Shown piece after piece: positions 1-13,600 of a stretch of 64,000 bases of DNA. Position 1 is the stretch's first letter. Each line of letters opens with the position of its first letter. The translations under genes were made by a program, and so were the position numbers. Location: positions 769,501-833,500 of the forward strand of contig CM037461.1 in the NCBI GenBank assembly GCA_021014325.1, given 5' to 3'. The notes beneath the pieces are model-generated. The model was given only the letters and a program-made list of their open reading frames with translations. It ran no database searches and was not told the origin of the DNA. Source of the stretch: Plazaster borealis. Taxonomy: Eukaryota; Echinodermata; Asteroidea; Forcipulatida; Labidiasteridae.

Positions 1-1383
1 CTTTCCCACACTATTTGTCAACCTCTGAGATCACTCACCAAAAAATCACTACAGTGTATGAAACAGGTTACGTGTTTAAAGGCACTGAACACGTTTGGAA
101 ATTGTCAAAGACCAGTGTTCTCACTTGGTGTATCCCAACATATGCATAACATAACAAGCCTGTGAAAATGTGGGCTCAATTGGTCATCGAAGATGCAAGA
201 AAATGATGAAAGAAAAAACACCCTTGTTGTACAAATTTGTGTGCTTTCAGATAGGAATAAAAGGCTTCTTGCAAGAAGTTTTTTATTATTTTAGTGAGAA
301 ATTACCTTTTTTCTCATAAACTACGTTACTTCAGAGGGAGTCGTTTCTCACAATGTTTTAAAATATAAACAACTCTCTGTTGCTCGTTACCAAGTCAGTT
401 TTTATGCTAATATATATTTTGAGTAATTACCAAATGGGTACAGTGCCTTTAATTTGCATGTCAACTCTCACTGGTTTCCGTTACATCAGCACGATGTTTG
501 GACTACAGGCTAAAGAGGGCGCTATAACATGTAACAATGCTAATATGAATATTCCCCTGGTTATCACAAATAAGCCATTTGCGCGTTAGAATCAAATACT
601 AGAGACAGTTGCCATGTTATATGGGTGTTCGCCAAACTCGTCCCCAAGGTGTGTCGAGCAGTACGAGGTTGACCGCTCTCTCACCCTGGTATTGGATCAT
701 TTGCATGTCCAAATTTGTTGGATACGTATGCAAATTAGAATAGTCTGGCTGTGAACATGGTGAATACTGAATGAGTACAACTTAACATGTTTACGTTAGA
801 CTTGTGTACACCAGTCGTTGTCCAACCAGGGTCCAAGTAAACATGGTAAACAATTGGAAATAAAGTAAACCATGGGGACGAGGTTGGGGTGTTCGCTGTC
901 TCTTACTTACATTTCATGTAAGAGACAGCGAACACCCATATATACTTCAATTTATTGCTATCAATGTGAGAACTTTCCTGTGTCCCTCTAACTGAACACT
1001 CTCCATAGACTAAGCGCACGAAAAATGTGAGGACAGCATTGTTCCTGCTGTATTCCTTTCTTCTACCATGAAACTATTCTGAATAAATGTGTATGACACA
1101 ATGGTAGCAGAGTTTGCTGGTCTTGGAGTTGTAATACAACAAATTACCAGCCACTAGTTTTTACCAGTGAGATTTAGAAATCACTAAGAGTGTGCTATCA
1201 TACTCAGTACATGGCAAATTGCATATAAATTGCATAAGTGTATAAGCCTAAAAAAGAAAATGCATACATATGTCTACATGTTAACTTTGACACAAATGTC
1301 CAGCACCATGAATTTGAGAAACTGACATTTTAAAAGTTAAATAACTTTGGCTAGTAACAAATTAATTTGACTACAATTTCAAG
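1..1383. other. Intronic DNA at left edge, no exon seen
   Basis: No convincing coding exon is seen before the acceptor at 1,382-1,383. The exon that follows starts two bases into a codon, so at least one more coding exon of the HYR gene must lie further left, probably outside the window. The stretch contains an inverted-repeat element (see 598-945) and otherwise AT-rich unique-looking sequence. Small open frames here have no recognisable domain. Confidence 0.6.
598..945. repeat. Inverted-repeat (MITE-like) element with hairpin
   Basis: A perfect hairpin with 20-base arms lies at 887-906 and 918-937 (arm begins GGGTGTTCGC, loop of 11 bases). The same GGGTGTTCGC word occurs near 626 next to CTCGTCCCC, which is inverted as GGGGACGAG at about 873-882. 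Together they outline a short non-coding foldback element of about 340 bp. The exact ends and family are not determined. Confidence 0.5.
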
Positions 1384-1611
1384 GTTCGATAGATGTTTAC
1401 GCCTACCCCTCTACGGATAGTGTTGGTACCCAGACTCCTATAGCTAGCATTCAAGGGCATCAAACTGGTAGGAGAGTATGGCTACAGACTCTGGCTGAAA
1501 TACCTGACCAAACTTCAAACTTCACTGTTGCATTAGCTGCCAATCAGCAGGCCTTGTCAAGAGACGTTTTTGCCATTGATGATGTCACTATAACACAAGG
1601 GGCATGTTCAG
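1384..1611 (+). CDS. MAM domain 1, C-terminal exon
   Basis: The exon begins after TTTCAAG and ends before GTATGA, in phase 1. It ends in the typical MAM tail FAIDDVTITQGAC, in which the aspartates and final cysteine are family hallmarks. The N-terminal half of this MAM domain must be encoded further left. MAM domains mediate homophilic or heterophilic adhesion in extracellular proteins. The splice phase matches the next exon. Confidence 0.8.
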
Positions 1612-4600
1612 GTATGAAAGTGAAATCTATACACATTATGTACACAAAGTTTGTGCCAGTCATCAATATTGTTTTGTAAATGTTAACTCTGAATAGTTGC
1701 TTAAGTTTGCATAATCATAATTTTGCTGAAAATTAATTAATTGCACATTAGGCTAGATGGTGCAAATGTACGAATCAGGCAAACATTATTTGCTTATTTT
1801 CATGATATGGCACCAGAAAAGGTCCACCAATTGTTATTATTGCTTCTCCTCTATTTGTTTCAACAGTACGTGATATGGAATTTGATTGCGACTTTCAAGA
1901 TAGTTTTTGTGGCTGGAGTCAGTCTAGTGATGATGATACAAACTGGGCAATTGAAAAAGGAAGTACTGATACATCAGGAACTGGGCCGAGTTATGACAGA
2001 TTTCAAGGTAAGTTGAGTAGTTATGAAATTGCCTCATGGCTTTATATCACCAATGTGATAAATGCTCTAGTAGGCTATGAAGTTAGGTGTCATTGATGGA
2101 TAAGGTTTCATCAAATCTATTTTACCCTTATCATACGCAACAAATAGTAACACCGCTGTTCTATTAAACATGGACAATTACACTAAATCTTGATGGTTAT
2201 TTTCATGTTGTGTACATTTAATCCAATGTTCTTTTAGACTTTAAATAATACATTTAAGGGGTGTTTTAACTAGAGGCAGGGCCCTCAGGGTGAGCATACT
2301 CCACTGTTGCTGTTTGAGGCACTCATAGCACTTTAACTGTTTTATAAATGTAACCAATATACAAACATACGTGCCAAATTGAATACTTGTATAGGTCTAT
2401 ACTATTAGCCCTCAAGTGCGTACATGTTTCGTTTGTGATGTAATTATCAGCTTTATATATGTATAGAACTTATGCATGAACGTCATCCAGCTGCCAGTTT
2501 AGAGGTAAAACGATGACGAAACAATCGAAACGCACAGATTTGTACGCGCGGCGCACAGGTTTGGCCAATGAACAACCTCATTTTGACCTCTAGGCGAGGG
2601 CGCCGTACTGAAATGACATCATGTGCATAATGTCTATATGCATATTTCAATATGCTGCCATAGTTGACTAAACACAGACCGTGTCTAAATTAGTGACTGT
2701 GGCTTGATCGTCTTGTGAACATGCATTGGAGCATGGGAGGCCCGGCCCTTGGCGAGTCAACAGCCGCCGCCGCCAATTCGAACGTAGCCTAACGGTATTT
2801 TTTTCCTTTCAGATCAAGATGGTGCTTATATATACGTTGAAAGTAGCTTAGGAGCATCAAAAAGAACCGTTTTGTTAAGTCCCACTGTGGTTACCACCTT
2901 AAGCAACATGAGACTGTTCAGTTTCTGGTTTAACTTATACGGCAGTGCAATAGGTAAATAGATCAATAATATATCATTGTTTCAAAATTATATACATACA
3001 TGTATCTTAATTTTTAAGTTCCTCTTTATATACCTTTTGGCCGCCTTCCTAGGCTGAACAAAAACATTTGCTGAGCTCGTTATTTATGGGTAAGTCAATA
3101 AATCAATGAACCGATCAAGAGCGAAAGCTTCAACAGACTATTCGAATTTCATTAGTATCAACAACCTTTCAACCACCACCTGAACAGCACACAGTAGTCG
3201 TTATTGTATAAAGAGACTTTGCTTGATGTTAACTGTTCTCCATTAACCCTGCGTGACACCATAAAAAACACGCTTACGCCATTGGACAGTAGGCCGTTTG
3301 TATTAGCGTGTAATTCATTTTTGTGGAGAACCCAATCGCTTTCAAATGGCCCAAACCATTATATATGAACCCTACTCAATTCATCCAAATAAACAATCAG
3401 GTCACTGGTTACAGCCATTGTAAAAGTATACAGAAAAAGCCATATGGAAACTATATGGTTCATTTCACCCAGTAGTGGCTTTTGACCCCAAGGTCAAGTA
3501 ACTGCTGTACAATTCGTATGGGAATTCCGGGAGAGCTGGACATTAATGTATTTTCTTTTTGTTGAAAAAGACCTCGGATGGTAACAATACATACCATGCT
3601 ATTTGGCTAGGTGTTGATGGGGAATGTTGAATTTTGTAGATTAAAAAAAACATAAAAATGGCGGAGTACTGATTATTTAATTAAAAACGGACCAGTAGAC
3701 GACAGTCCGATGGCATCATGCAAAGTTTTAAGCTACCAACGTACAAAGAAACTAAAACCCAGATCTAAACAATACTTAGTGTTCATGGAGAGATTAGATA
3801 AATCATATCTTGCAATCACAACCATTTAATATCTCTTTTCGGTAAACGTTTTGGCTCTGATTAGAGACGTTTGCTCAATGTTTTTGTAGCTGTCTTCGGA
3901 AGAGGATGCTAGTTGAAATGAAGAAACGCTCAGAGCCAGAAGTGTTTCTCAGAATAGGAATTGTAGATGGTTGAACCTACAATAATTCAATAAATTTGTA
4001 AACGGTTTGTCACTGCTCGATTTACAGGTACTCTAAATGTGTACAGGACTCCAATCAATGGGGATATAAGTGCTGGAACGATGATTTACCAAGTTAGTGG
4101 CCAGAGAACAAGCTCAACAACATGGGAGCATTCAACTATAGCCATATCTTATATATCAAAATTCAGGATAGCAGTGGAAGCAATAACTGGATTGGCAGAT
4201 TTATCTGACATTGCAATTGATGACGTTTCAATTTCACCTGATACTGGTAAGTATTTTGTATGTGGTTTTTAAGCCAAGTACAGTTTTGGGCCACTTGCAA
4301 TAATCATTACCCTTGTTTATTTTTATTGGACCCAAAGCATTCCTGAAACCATCTAAGCTCATTAGGAGTCGGCAGTGGTAACATAGACCGCGTTCCCACT
4401 GGATCCACAAATGCGGGATCAGGATCAAGCAGCAGGATTAGCCGCAGGCGGAAATCGCGGCCACGTTCCCACTTGAGTATGATCGCGCATTGATCCCCCT
4501 TTTGGGAACGGAAGTGGATTCAAAGTTCACCAACGCAGGTCGGTTTGGGTTTAGTGTGGATGCGTTACAGAACGTGTACCGTAATTTTCGGATTATAAAC

Positions 4601-7600
4601 CGCTGTTTATACGTTGATTTTGACCTTCGGCTTTTATGCCGATATATTATTATTGTAGAACGAAAAAAAACAGCGTACATTTTTTAAAGAAAGATCGTTT
4701 TGCAAAATATTCTAAAAACAAATACAAAACAGACAGGAAAAATCACCCACCCCAAACTCACTCTGAAAATTCTTTTAAATGTTTGCCTCGTTTTTATTCC
4801 TAGATGAATGGGTCACAAAAAGTCCCATTTCTACTCCATAGTTTTTAAAGGAAATCCGTCTGTTCAACAAGACCGTTTTTTGTCCATATTTATGAACACT
4901 TTGAACATCAAAGATAGTCCAGCGGCTTTTGAAAATAATTGTCATCCTCGGACCCATCATATAATCCGTAATGTCTCACAATATAATGGGGTCGATCACA
5001 AGGCACGATCGTGAGTACGAGGTACGAGATAGCTGCAAAAGATATATATTCGGGTTGCCCTTCCACACAGAGAAAAATCACACGCTAAATGTCATTGCAA
5101 AATGGCTTACTTCTGGGTACCGGCTGCCATAGTAAATGCGTGTACAGACATCGTTCTGAATAATAAACGCACGCCGGAGATGGGTGCATGCTTTTCAGAG
5201 CAGACTTTGATACGACTCGTGTGTGCTGCCGCTGCCAACTCACACAGCGTTCAAGTAGTTGTTGGTATCGTCACGCGACGTCACTACTGCTTTATGCTTT
5301 ACTTGCAATTCTTATAATGTCACCAAATGCGTGGTGCGTGCTGGGAATAGAAGAAAAAAGAACACCGTTTTCGCGCCATTCGGGCCTACCGTACCGGATG
5401 TTCGCCCTCAAATTGCGGGGTCTGATCGCCCTTTGCGTTCCCACTAGACTTTTGATCGCCCATTAATCCAAAAGGGCGATCAGATCCCGCTTTAATCCTA
5501 CTCCCGAGGTGGATCAAATTTGCGGGGTCTGATCCTGATCGCCCTCGCGTTCCCACTTACGCTTGATCGCCCTTTGATCGCCCTTTTCGGGAAATTGCGG
5601 GGTCTGATCGCCCTTTTCTCGAATTGCGAGATCAATGCGGGGTCCAGTGGGAACGGGGCCATAGTGCTGTTTTTTAGTCAAATTGCAAAGAAAATTTGGA
5701 AAAACAAACAGATTTATGTTGAGCTCTTTGGTTATTCTACCCGGTATCATCATGGATATGTGCCTTGCAGTTCTCACATGTACACGTTCATCTTTGGACA
5801 ACTACTTCTACTCAACTTGGCACCTAATATAATGACTTCTAATGGTTGTCACTACAAGCCCACTCATGGTTCAATTCTAGATTTTATTTAATGTAATAAT
5901 TAAGTTGCTAAGGTCAGTATGACTTAATTTTGCAAATGTCTTGTTTTATTTACCATGTATTAGCCTTAGTTAGTATTTAATCCGATTTCTTCTGAGAAAT
6001 TTTACTGTCTCAAATTTGTTTGCTTTAGGGATTGTTAGCTTTTGATTTATAGTGGTTCAGTTTCTTGTCATTTTGTTATAAATCCTGGTCATCTTAAAAT
6101 GGGTTGTCTATCTTGTTTCTTGCATCGATTGCTTGTTGTCCTTTTCCCTTTTATAATATAATGTAGATACTATCTCCTGTAACATGTCATGGTAGCAAAT
6201 TTTTAGTGCCAATCATATCCAAATATAGCAACTTTACTAATTTCACATGAAATGATCCAATAGCATAGCAATTAACATAGTGTCAAATACTCCCCAACAG
6301 GATATTACATAGAGGATTGAGTTGTGACCTGTACAGCAGTGGTGGAGAAATACCATCAATAATAAGCCAACAGTTTGCAGTTTAAGTGTAACTGCAATTA
6401 AACAAAAATAACAAACGGATCCTTTTTATCCAACTTGTCAATTATGGATTTTATATTTTTTTATTGTATCATAGTCATTAGAATGATAAATACGTTCAAA
6501 CAACATCAATCCTTCAGGCAAATGTAAACATCACATTAAGACCTAATGGCGATCATTACAAATCTTACCATTATTATCACTTTTAATCAATTCCTTTCAT
6601 TAACTCGACATTGGTAATCTATTTATAGCTGCTTGCTTTGTATCATGCAGATATGACTCCTCCGGTAATTGATTCCAACACATGTCCAAGTGGATTGAAT
6701 GCAACAGCAGATCCAAATACAGGTAATGCTCATGTAACATGGGCTGCTGTAACAGCAACTGATAATTCTGGTGAAAATCCCACCGTCACATGTTCTCCTG
6801 CTGAGGGCAACTTTACAATAGGAGAAACTGAAGTAACATGTACAGCAATGGATGGTGCCACACCACCAAATAATGCATCAGACTGCACCTTTAATGTCAC
6901 TGTTACTGATGTAACAGCACCAGAGTTTTTTGCTATTGTTTGTATCAATGGCATTCAAGTTACCGCAGCAGCAGATAGCCGTTACACTAACGTAACGTGG
7001 AATATAACAGCAACAGATAACTCTGGTGATGATCCCACTGTCATGTGTTTTCCTGCTGAGGAAAACTTTCCAATAGGAAAAACTGAAGTAACGTGTACAG
7101 CAATTGATGGTGCGACACCGCCAAATAATGCATCAAACTGCACCTTTAATGTCACTGTTTCTGATGTAACAGCTCCAGAGTTTGATGCCATTGTTTGTAG
7201 AAATGGCATTCAAGTTACCGCAGCAGCAGATAACCGTTACGCATACGTTACATGGAATATAACGGCAATAGACAATTCTGGTGAAGATCCCACTGTCACG
7301 TGTTCTCTTGCTGAGGGAAACTTTCCGATAGGAGAAACTGAAATAACTTGTACAGCAATGGATGGTGCCGAACCGCCAAATAATGCATCAGACTGCATCT
7401 TTAATGTCACTGTTTCTGATGTAACAGCTCCAGAGTTTGATGATTTTGTTTGTTCAAATGGCATTCAAATTACTGCAGCAACAGACAACCGTTACACTAA
7501 CGTTTCATGGAATATAACAGCAACAGATAATTCTGGTAAAAATCCCACCGTCACGTGTTCTCCTGCTGAGGGTAATTTTCCGATAGGAGAAACTGAAGTA

Positions 7601-10600
7601 ACTTGTAGAGCTATGGATGGTGCTGAACCGCCAAATAATGCATCAGACTGCACCTTTAATGTTACTGTTTCTGATGTAACAGCCCCAGAGTTTGATGATG
7701 TGGTTTGTAGAAATGGCATTCAAATTACTGCAGCAGCAGATAGCCGTTACGCTAACGTTACATGGAATATAACGGCAATAGATAATTCTGGTGAAGATCC
7801 CACTGTCACCTGTTCTGTTGCTGAGGGAAGCTTTCCAATAGGAGAAACTGGAGTAACATGTACAGCAATGGATGGTGCCGAACCTCCAAATAATGCATCT
7901 GACTGCACCTTTAATATCACTGTTTCTGATGTAACAGCTCCAGAGTTTGATGCCATTGTTTGTAGAAATGGCATTCAAGTTACCGCAGCAGCAGATAACC
8001 GTTATGCTAACGTTACATGGAATATAACGGCAATAGACAATTCTGGTGAAGATCCCACTGTCACGTGTTCCCTTGCTGAGGGAAACTTTCCAATAGGAGA
8101 AACTGAAGTAACTTGTACAGCAATGGATGGTGCCGAACCGCCAAATAATGCACCAGAGTGCACCTTTAATGTCACTGTGTCTGATGTAACAGCTCCAGAG
8201 TTTGATGATTTTGTTTGTTCGAATGGCATTCAAATTACTGCAGCAACAGACAGCCGTTACACTAACATTACATGGAATATAAAAGCAACAGATAATTCTG
8301 GTAAAGATCCCACCGTCACGTGTTCTCCTGCTGAGGGTAATTTTCCGATAGGAGAAACTGAAGTAACTTGTAGAGCTATGGATGGTGCTGAACCGCCAAA
8401 TAATGCATCAGACTGCACCTTTAATGTTACTGTTTCTGATGTAACAGCCCCAGAGTTTGATGATGTGGTTTGTAGAAATGGCATTCAAATTACTGCAGCA
8501 GCAGATAGCCGTTACGCTAACGTTACATGGAATATAACGGCAATAGATAATTCTGGTGAAGATCCCACTGTCACCTGTTCTTTTGCTGAGGGAAGCTTTC
8601 CAATAGGAGAAACTGGAGTAACATGTACAGCAATGGATGGTGCCGAACCTCCAAATAATGCATCTGACTGCACCTTTAATATTACTGTTTCTGATGTAAC
8701 AGCTCCAGAGTTTGATGCCATTGTTTGTAGAAATGGCATTCAAGTTACCGCAGCAGCAGATAACCGTTATGCTAACGTTACATGGAATATAACGGCAATA
8801 GACAATTCTGGTGAAGATCCCACTGTCACCTGTTCCCTTGCTGAGGGAAACTTTCCAATAGGAGAAACTGAAGTAACTTGTACAGCAATGGATGGTGCCG
8901 AACCGCCAAATAATGCATCAGAGTGCACCTTTAATGTCACTGTGTCTGATGTAACAGCTCCAGAGTTTGATGATTTTGTTTGTTCAAATGGCATTCAAAT
9001 TACTGCAGCAACAGACAGCCGTTACACTAACATTACATGGAATATAACAGCAACAGATAATTCTGGTAAAAATCCCACCGTCATGTGTTCTCCTGCTGAG
9101 GGTAATTTTCCGATAGGAGAAACTGAAGTAACTTGTAGAGCTATGGATGGTGCTGAACCGCCAAATAATGCATCAGACTGCACCTTTAATGTTACTGTTT
9201 CTGATGTAACAGCCCCAGAGTTTGATGATGTGGTTTGTAGAAATGGCATTCAAATTACTGCAGCAGCAGATAGCCGTTACGCTAACGTTACATGGAATAT
9301 AACGGCAATAGATAATTCTGGTGAAGATCCCACTGTCACCTGTTCTGTTGCTGAGGGAAGCTTTCCAATAGGAGAAACTGGAGTAACATGTACAGCAATG
9401 GATGGTGCCGAACCTCCAAATAATGCATCTGACTGCACCTTTAATATCACTGTTTCTGATGTAACAGCTCCAGAGTTTGATGCCATTGTTTGTAGAAATG
9501 GCATTCAAGTTACCGCAGCAGCAGATAACCGTTATGCTAACGTTACATGGAATATAACGGCAATAGACAATTCTGGTGAAGATCCCACTGTCACGTGTTC
9601 CCTTGCTGAGGGAAACTTTCCAATAGGAGAAACTGAAGTAACTTGTACAGCAATGGATGGTGCCGAACCGCCAAATAATGCATCAGAGTGCACCTTTAAT
9701 GTCACTGTGTCTGATGTAACAGCTCCAGAGTTTGATGATTTTGTTTGTTCGAATGGCATTCAAATTACTGCAGCAACAGACAGCCGTTACACTAACATTA
9801 CATGGAATATAAAAGCAACAGATAATTCTGGTAAAGATCCCACCGTCACGTGTTCTCCTGCTGAGGGTAATTTTCCGATAGGAGAAACTGAAGTAACTTG
9901 TAGAGCTATGGATGGTGCTGAACCGCCAAATAATGCATCAGACTGCACCTTTAATGTTACTGTTTCTGATGTAACAGCCCCAGAGTTTGATGATGTGGTT
10001 TGTAGAAACGGCATTCAAATTACTGCAGCAGCAGGTAGCCGTTACGCTAACGTTACATGGAATATAACGGCAATAGATAATTCTGGTGAAGATCCCACTG
10101 TCACCTGTTCTGTTGCTGAGGGAAGCTTTTCAATAGGAGAAACTGGAGTAACATGTACAGCAATGGATGGTGCCGAACCTCCAAATAATGCATCTGACTG
10201 CACCTTTAATATCACTGTTTCTGATGTAACAGCTCCAGAGTTTGATGCCATTGTTTGTAGAAATGGCATTCAAGTAACCGCAGCAGCAGATAACCGTTAT
10301 GCTAACGTTACATGGAATATAACGGCAATAGACAATTCTGGCGAAGATCCCACTGTCACCTGTTCTCTTGCTGAGGGAAACTTTCCAATAGGAGAAACTG
10401 AAGTAACTTGTACAGCAATGGATGGTGCCGGACCGCCAAATAATGCATCAGACTGCACCTTTAATGTCACTGTGTCTGATGTAACAGCTCCAGAGTTTGA
10501 TGATTTTGTTTGTTCAAAAGGCATTCAAATTACTGCAGCAACAGACAGCCGTTACACTAACATTACATGGAATATAACAGCAACAGATAATTCTGGTAAA

Positions 10601-13600
10601 GATCCCACCGTCACGTGTTCTCCTGCTGAGGGTAATTTTCCGATAGGAGAAACTGAAGTAACTTGTAGAGCTATGGATGGTGCTGAACCGCCAAATAATG
10701 CATCAGACTGCACCTTTAATGTTACTGTTTCTGATGTAACAGCCCCAGAGTTTGATGATGTGGTTTGTAGAAACGGCATTCAAATTACTGCAGCAGCAGA
10801 TAGCCGGTACGCTAACGTTACATGGAATATAACGGCAATAGATAATTCTGGTGAAGATCCCACTGTCACCTGTTCTGTTGCTGAGGGAAGCTTTCCAATA
10901 GGAGAAACTGGAGTAACATGTACAGCAATGGATGGTGCCGAACCTCCAAATAATGCATCTGACTGCACCTTTAATATCACTGTTTCTGATGTAACAGCTC
11001 CAGAGTTTGATGCCATTGTTTGTAGAAATGGCATTCAAGTTACCGCAGCAGCAAATAACCGTTATGCTAACGTTACATGGAATATAACGGCAATAGACAA
11101 TTCTGGTGAAGATCCCACTGTCACGTGTTCTCTTGCTGAGGGAAACTTTCCAATAGGAGAAACTGAAGTAACTTGTACAGCAATGGATGGTGCCGAACCG
11201 CCAAATAATGCGTCAGAGTGCACCTTTAATGTCACTGTGTCTGATGTAACAGCTCCAGAGTTTGATGATTTTGTTTGTTCAAATGGCATTCAAATTACTG
11301 CAGCAACAGACAGCCGTTACACTAACATTACATGGAATATAAAAGCAACAGATAATTCTGGTAAAGATCCCACCGTCACGTGTTCTCCTGCTGAGGGTAA
11401 TTTTCCGATAGGAGAAACTGAAGTAACTTGTAGAGCTAAGGATGGTGCTGAACCGCCAAATAATGCATCAGACTGCACCTTTAATGTTACTGTTTCTGAT
11501 GTAACAGCCCCAGAGTTTGATGATGTGGTTTGTAGAAATGGCATTCAAATTACTGCAGCAGCAGATAGCCGTTACGCTAACGTTACATGGAATATAACGG
11601 CAATAGATAATTCTGGTGAAGATCCCACTGTCACCTGTTCTGTTGCTGAGGGAAGCTTTCCAATAGGAGAAACTGGAGTAACATGTACAGCAATGGATGG
11701 TGCAGAACCGCCAAATAATGCATCTGACTGCACCTTTAATATCACTGTTTCTGATGTAACAGCTCCAGTGTTTGATGCCATTGTTTGTAGAAATGGCATT
11801 CAAGTTACCGCAGCAGCAGATAACCAATATGCTAACGTTACATGGAATACAACGGCAATAGACAATTCTGGTGAAGATCCCACTGTCACGTGTTCTCTTG
11901 CTGAGGGAAACTTTCCAATAGGAGAAACTGAAGTAACTTGTACAGCAATGGATGGTGCTGAACCGCCAAATAATGCATCAGACTGCACCTTTAATGTCAC
12001 TGTGTCTGATGTAACAGCTCCAGAGTTTGATGATTTTGTTTGTTCAAATGGCATTCAAATTACTGCAGCAACAGACAGCCGTTACACTAATATTACATGG
12101 AATATAACAGCAACAGATAATTCTGGTAAAGATCCCACCGTCACCTGTTCTCCTGCTGAGGGTAATTTTCCGATAGGAGAAACTGAAGTAACATGTACTG
12201 CGATGGATGGTGCGACACCGCCAAATATTGCATCAGGCTGCATCTTTAATGTCACTGTTACTGATTTAACAGCCCCAGAGTTTGATGATGTGGTTTGTAG
12301 AAATGGCATTCAAGTTGACGCAGCAACTAATAGCCGTTACGCAAACGTTACGTGGAATGTAACAGCATCTGATAACTCTGGAGAACATCCCACTGTCTCA
12401 TGTTCTTCTCGACAGGGCATTTTTGAAATTGGAGAAACTGAAGTAACATGTACAGCAATGGATGGTGCCACACCGCCAAATAATGCACCAGACTGCACCT
12501 TTAATGTCACTGTTACTGATGTAACAATCCCAGAGTTTGATGCCATGGTTTGTGGAAGTGGCATTAAGATTACAGCAGAAACAAGTAGCCGTTACGCTAA
12601 TGTTACATGGAACATAACAGCAACAGATAATTCTGGTGAAGATCCCACAATAATATGTTTTCCCGAAGAGGGAAACTTTCCAATAGGAAAAACTGAAGTA
12701 ACATGTGCAGCAATGGATGGTGCCACACCGCCAAATAATGCATCAGACTGCACCTTTATTGTCACTGTAAAAGGTGAGGGTTTGGTTTTGTATCTGATTC
12801 GAAAGTATTTAAAAAAAGAATAACTTTATTTTGTTGTATTTTTTAGTAGTTGAAGTGTTTGTTGACCTTTTTCTTTAGTGTCCTCTCCTGTTTTAAATAG
12901 ATAGATCAAGGTTCATAATTATATTTTGCATCTAGGTACCGCTTTGCATAAAGTTGGTTAATGGCGTCTTCTATTATTATCCCTTATACAACATCACACA
13001 ATCAATGTGTGTTTGCCCACAGCTGTATTGAACTAGCCTAAAGTTAACGACGTTAAGATTATTTTCTAGGTTCTAAAGTTCAACAAGTTATTTTTGACAA
13101 CACAGTTTGATTAAAAAAAAAATAATAATAAAATAAAGAAAAAATAAACAGACAAACAAATCCGTTCATGTACATTGTTGAATGGCAACATTGAGTTTAG
13201 AAATGTCCTAAGTTCTTTGTTAAAATAATCTTCATTTGGCTGGGATATATCTATAAACTCAGTAGTAGTTTTTCCCAAAGTACCTTTTCGGTAACTTGTT
13301 ATTGGTATTCTGTTCATGTACCTTTTCTTTGCATTCTTCAGATGTTACCCCTCCCGTTTTTGATTTCAACACGTGTCCAAGTGGACTGAATGTAACAGCA
13401 GATCCATATAGCAGTTATACTAACGTGACATGGTATGTAACAGCAACAGACAATTCTGGTGAAGACCCCATTATCAGATGTTTACCGAAGCAAGGCTTCT
13501 TTCCAATCGGGGAAACTGAAGTAACATGTACAGCGATGGATGGTGCCACACCGCCAAATAATGCATCATCAGACTGCACCTTTAATGTTACTGTTACTGA

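Noticed and set aside
380..589. 69-codon frame as a possible upstream exon of the HYR gene
   Set aside because: No MAM or other domain resemblance, and no acceptor or donor in the phase needed for the exon at 1,384.
4438..5891. Open frames of 60-120 codons inside the TIR element
   Set aside because: They are low-complexity translations of the subterminal repeats, occur on both strands and show no transposase motif.
7441..12050. Regular repeats as a possible CRISPR array
   Set aside because: The unit is 255 bp of continuous coding sequence in an animal genome, with no short repeat/spacer alternation.
6730..12564. A ladder of antisense open frames of about 75 codons (and some of 111-196 codons) on the minus strand across the HYR exon
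   Set aside because: They repeat with the 255-bp period and are simply the complement of the HYR coding repeat, one stop per unit. They have no splice sites or domain of their own.
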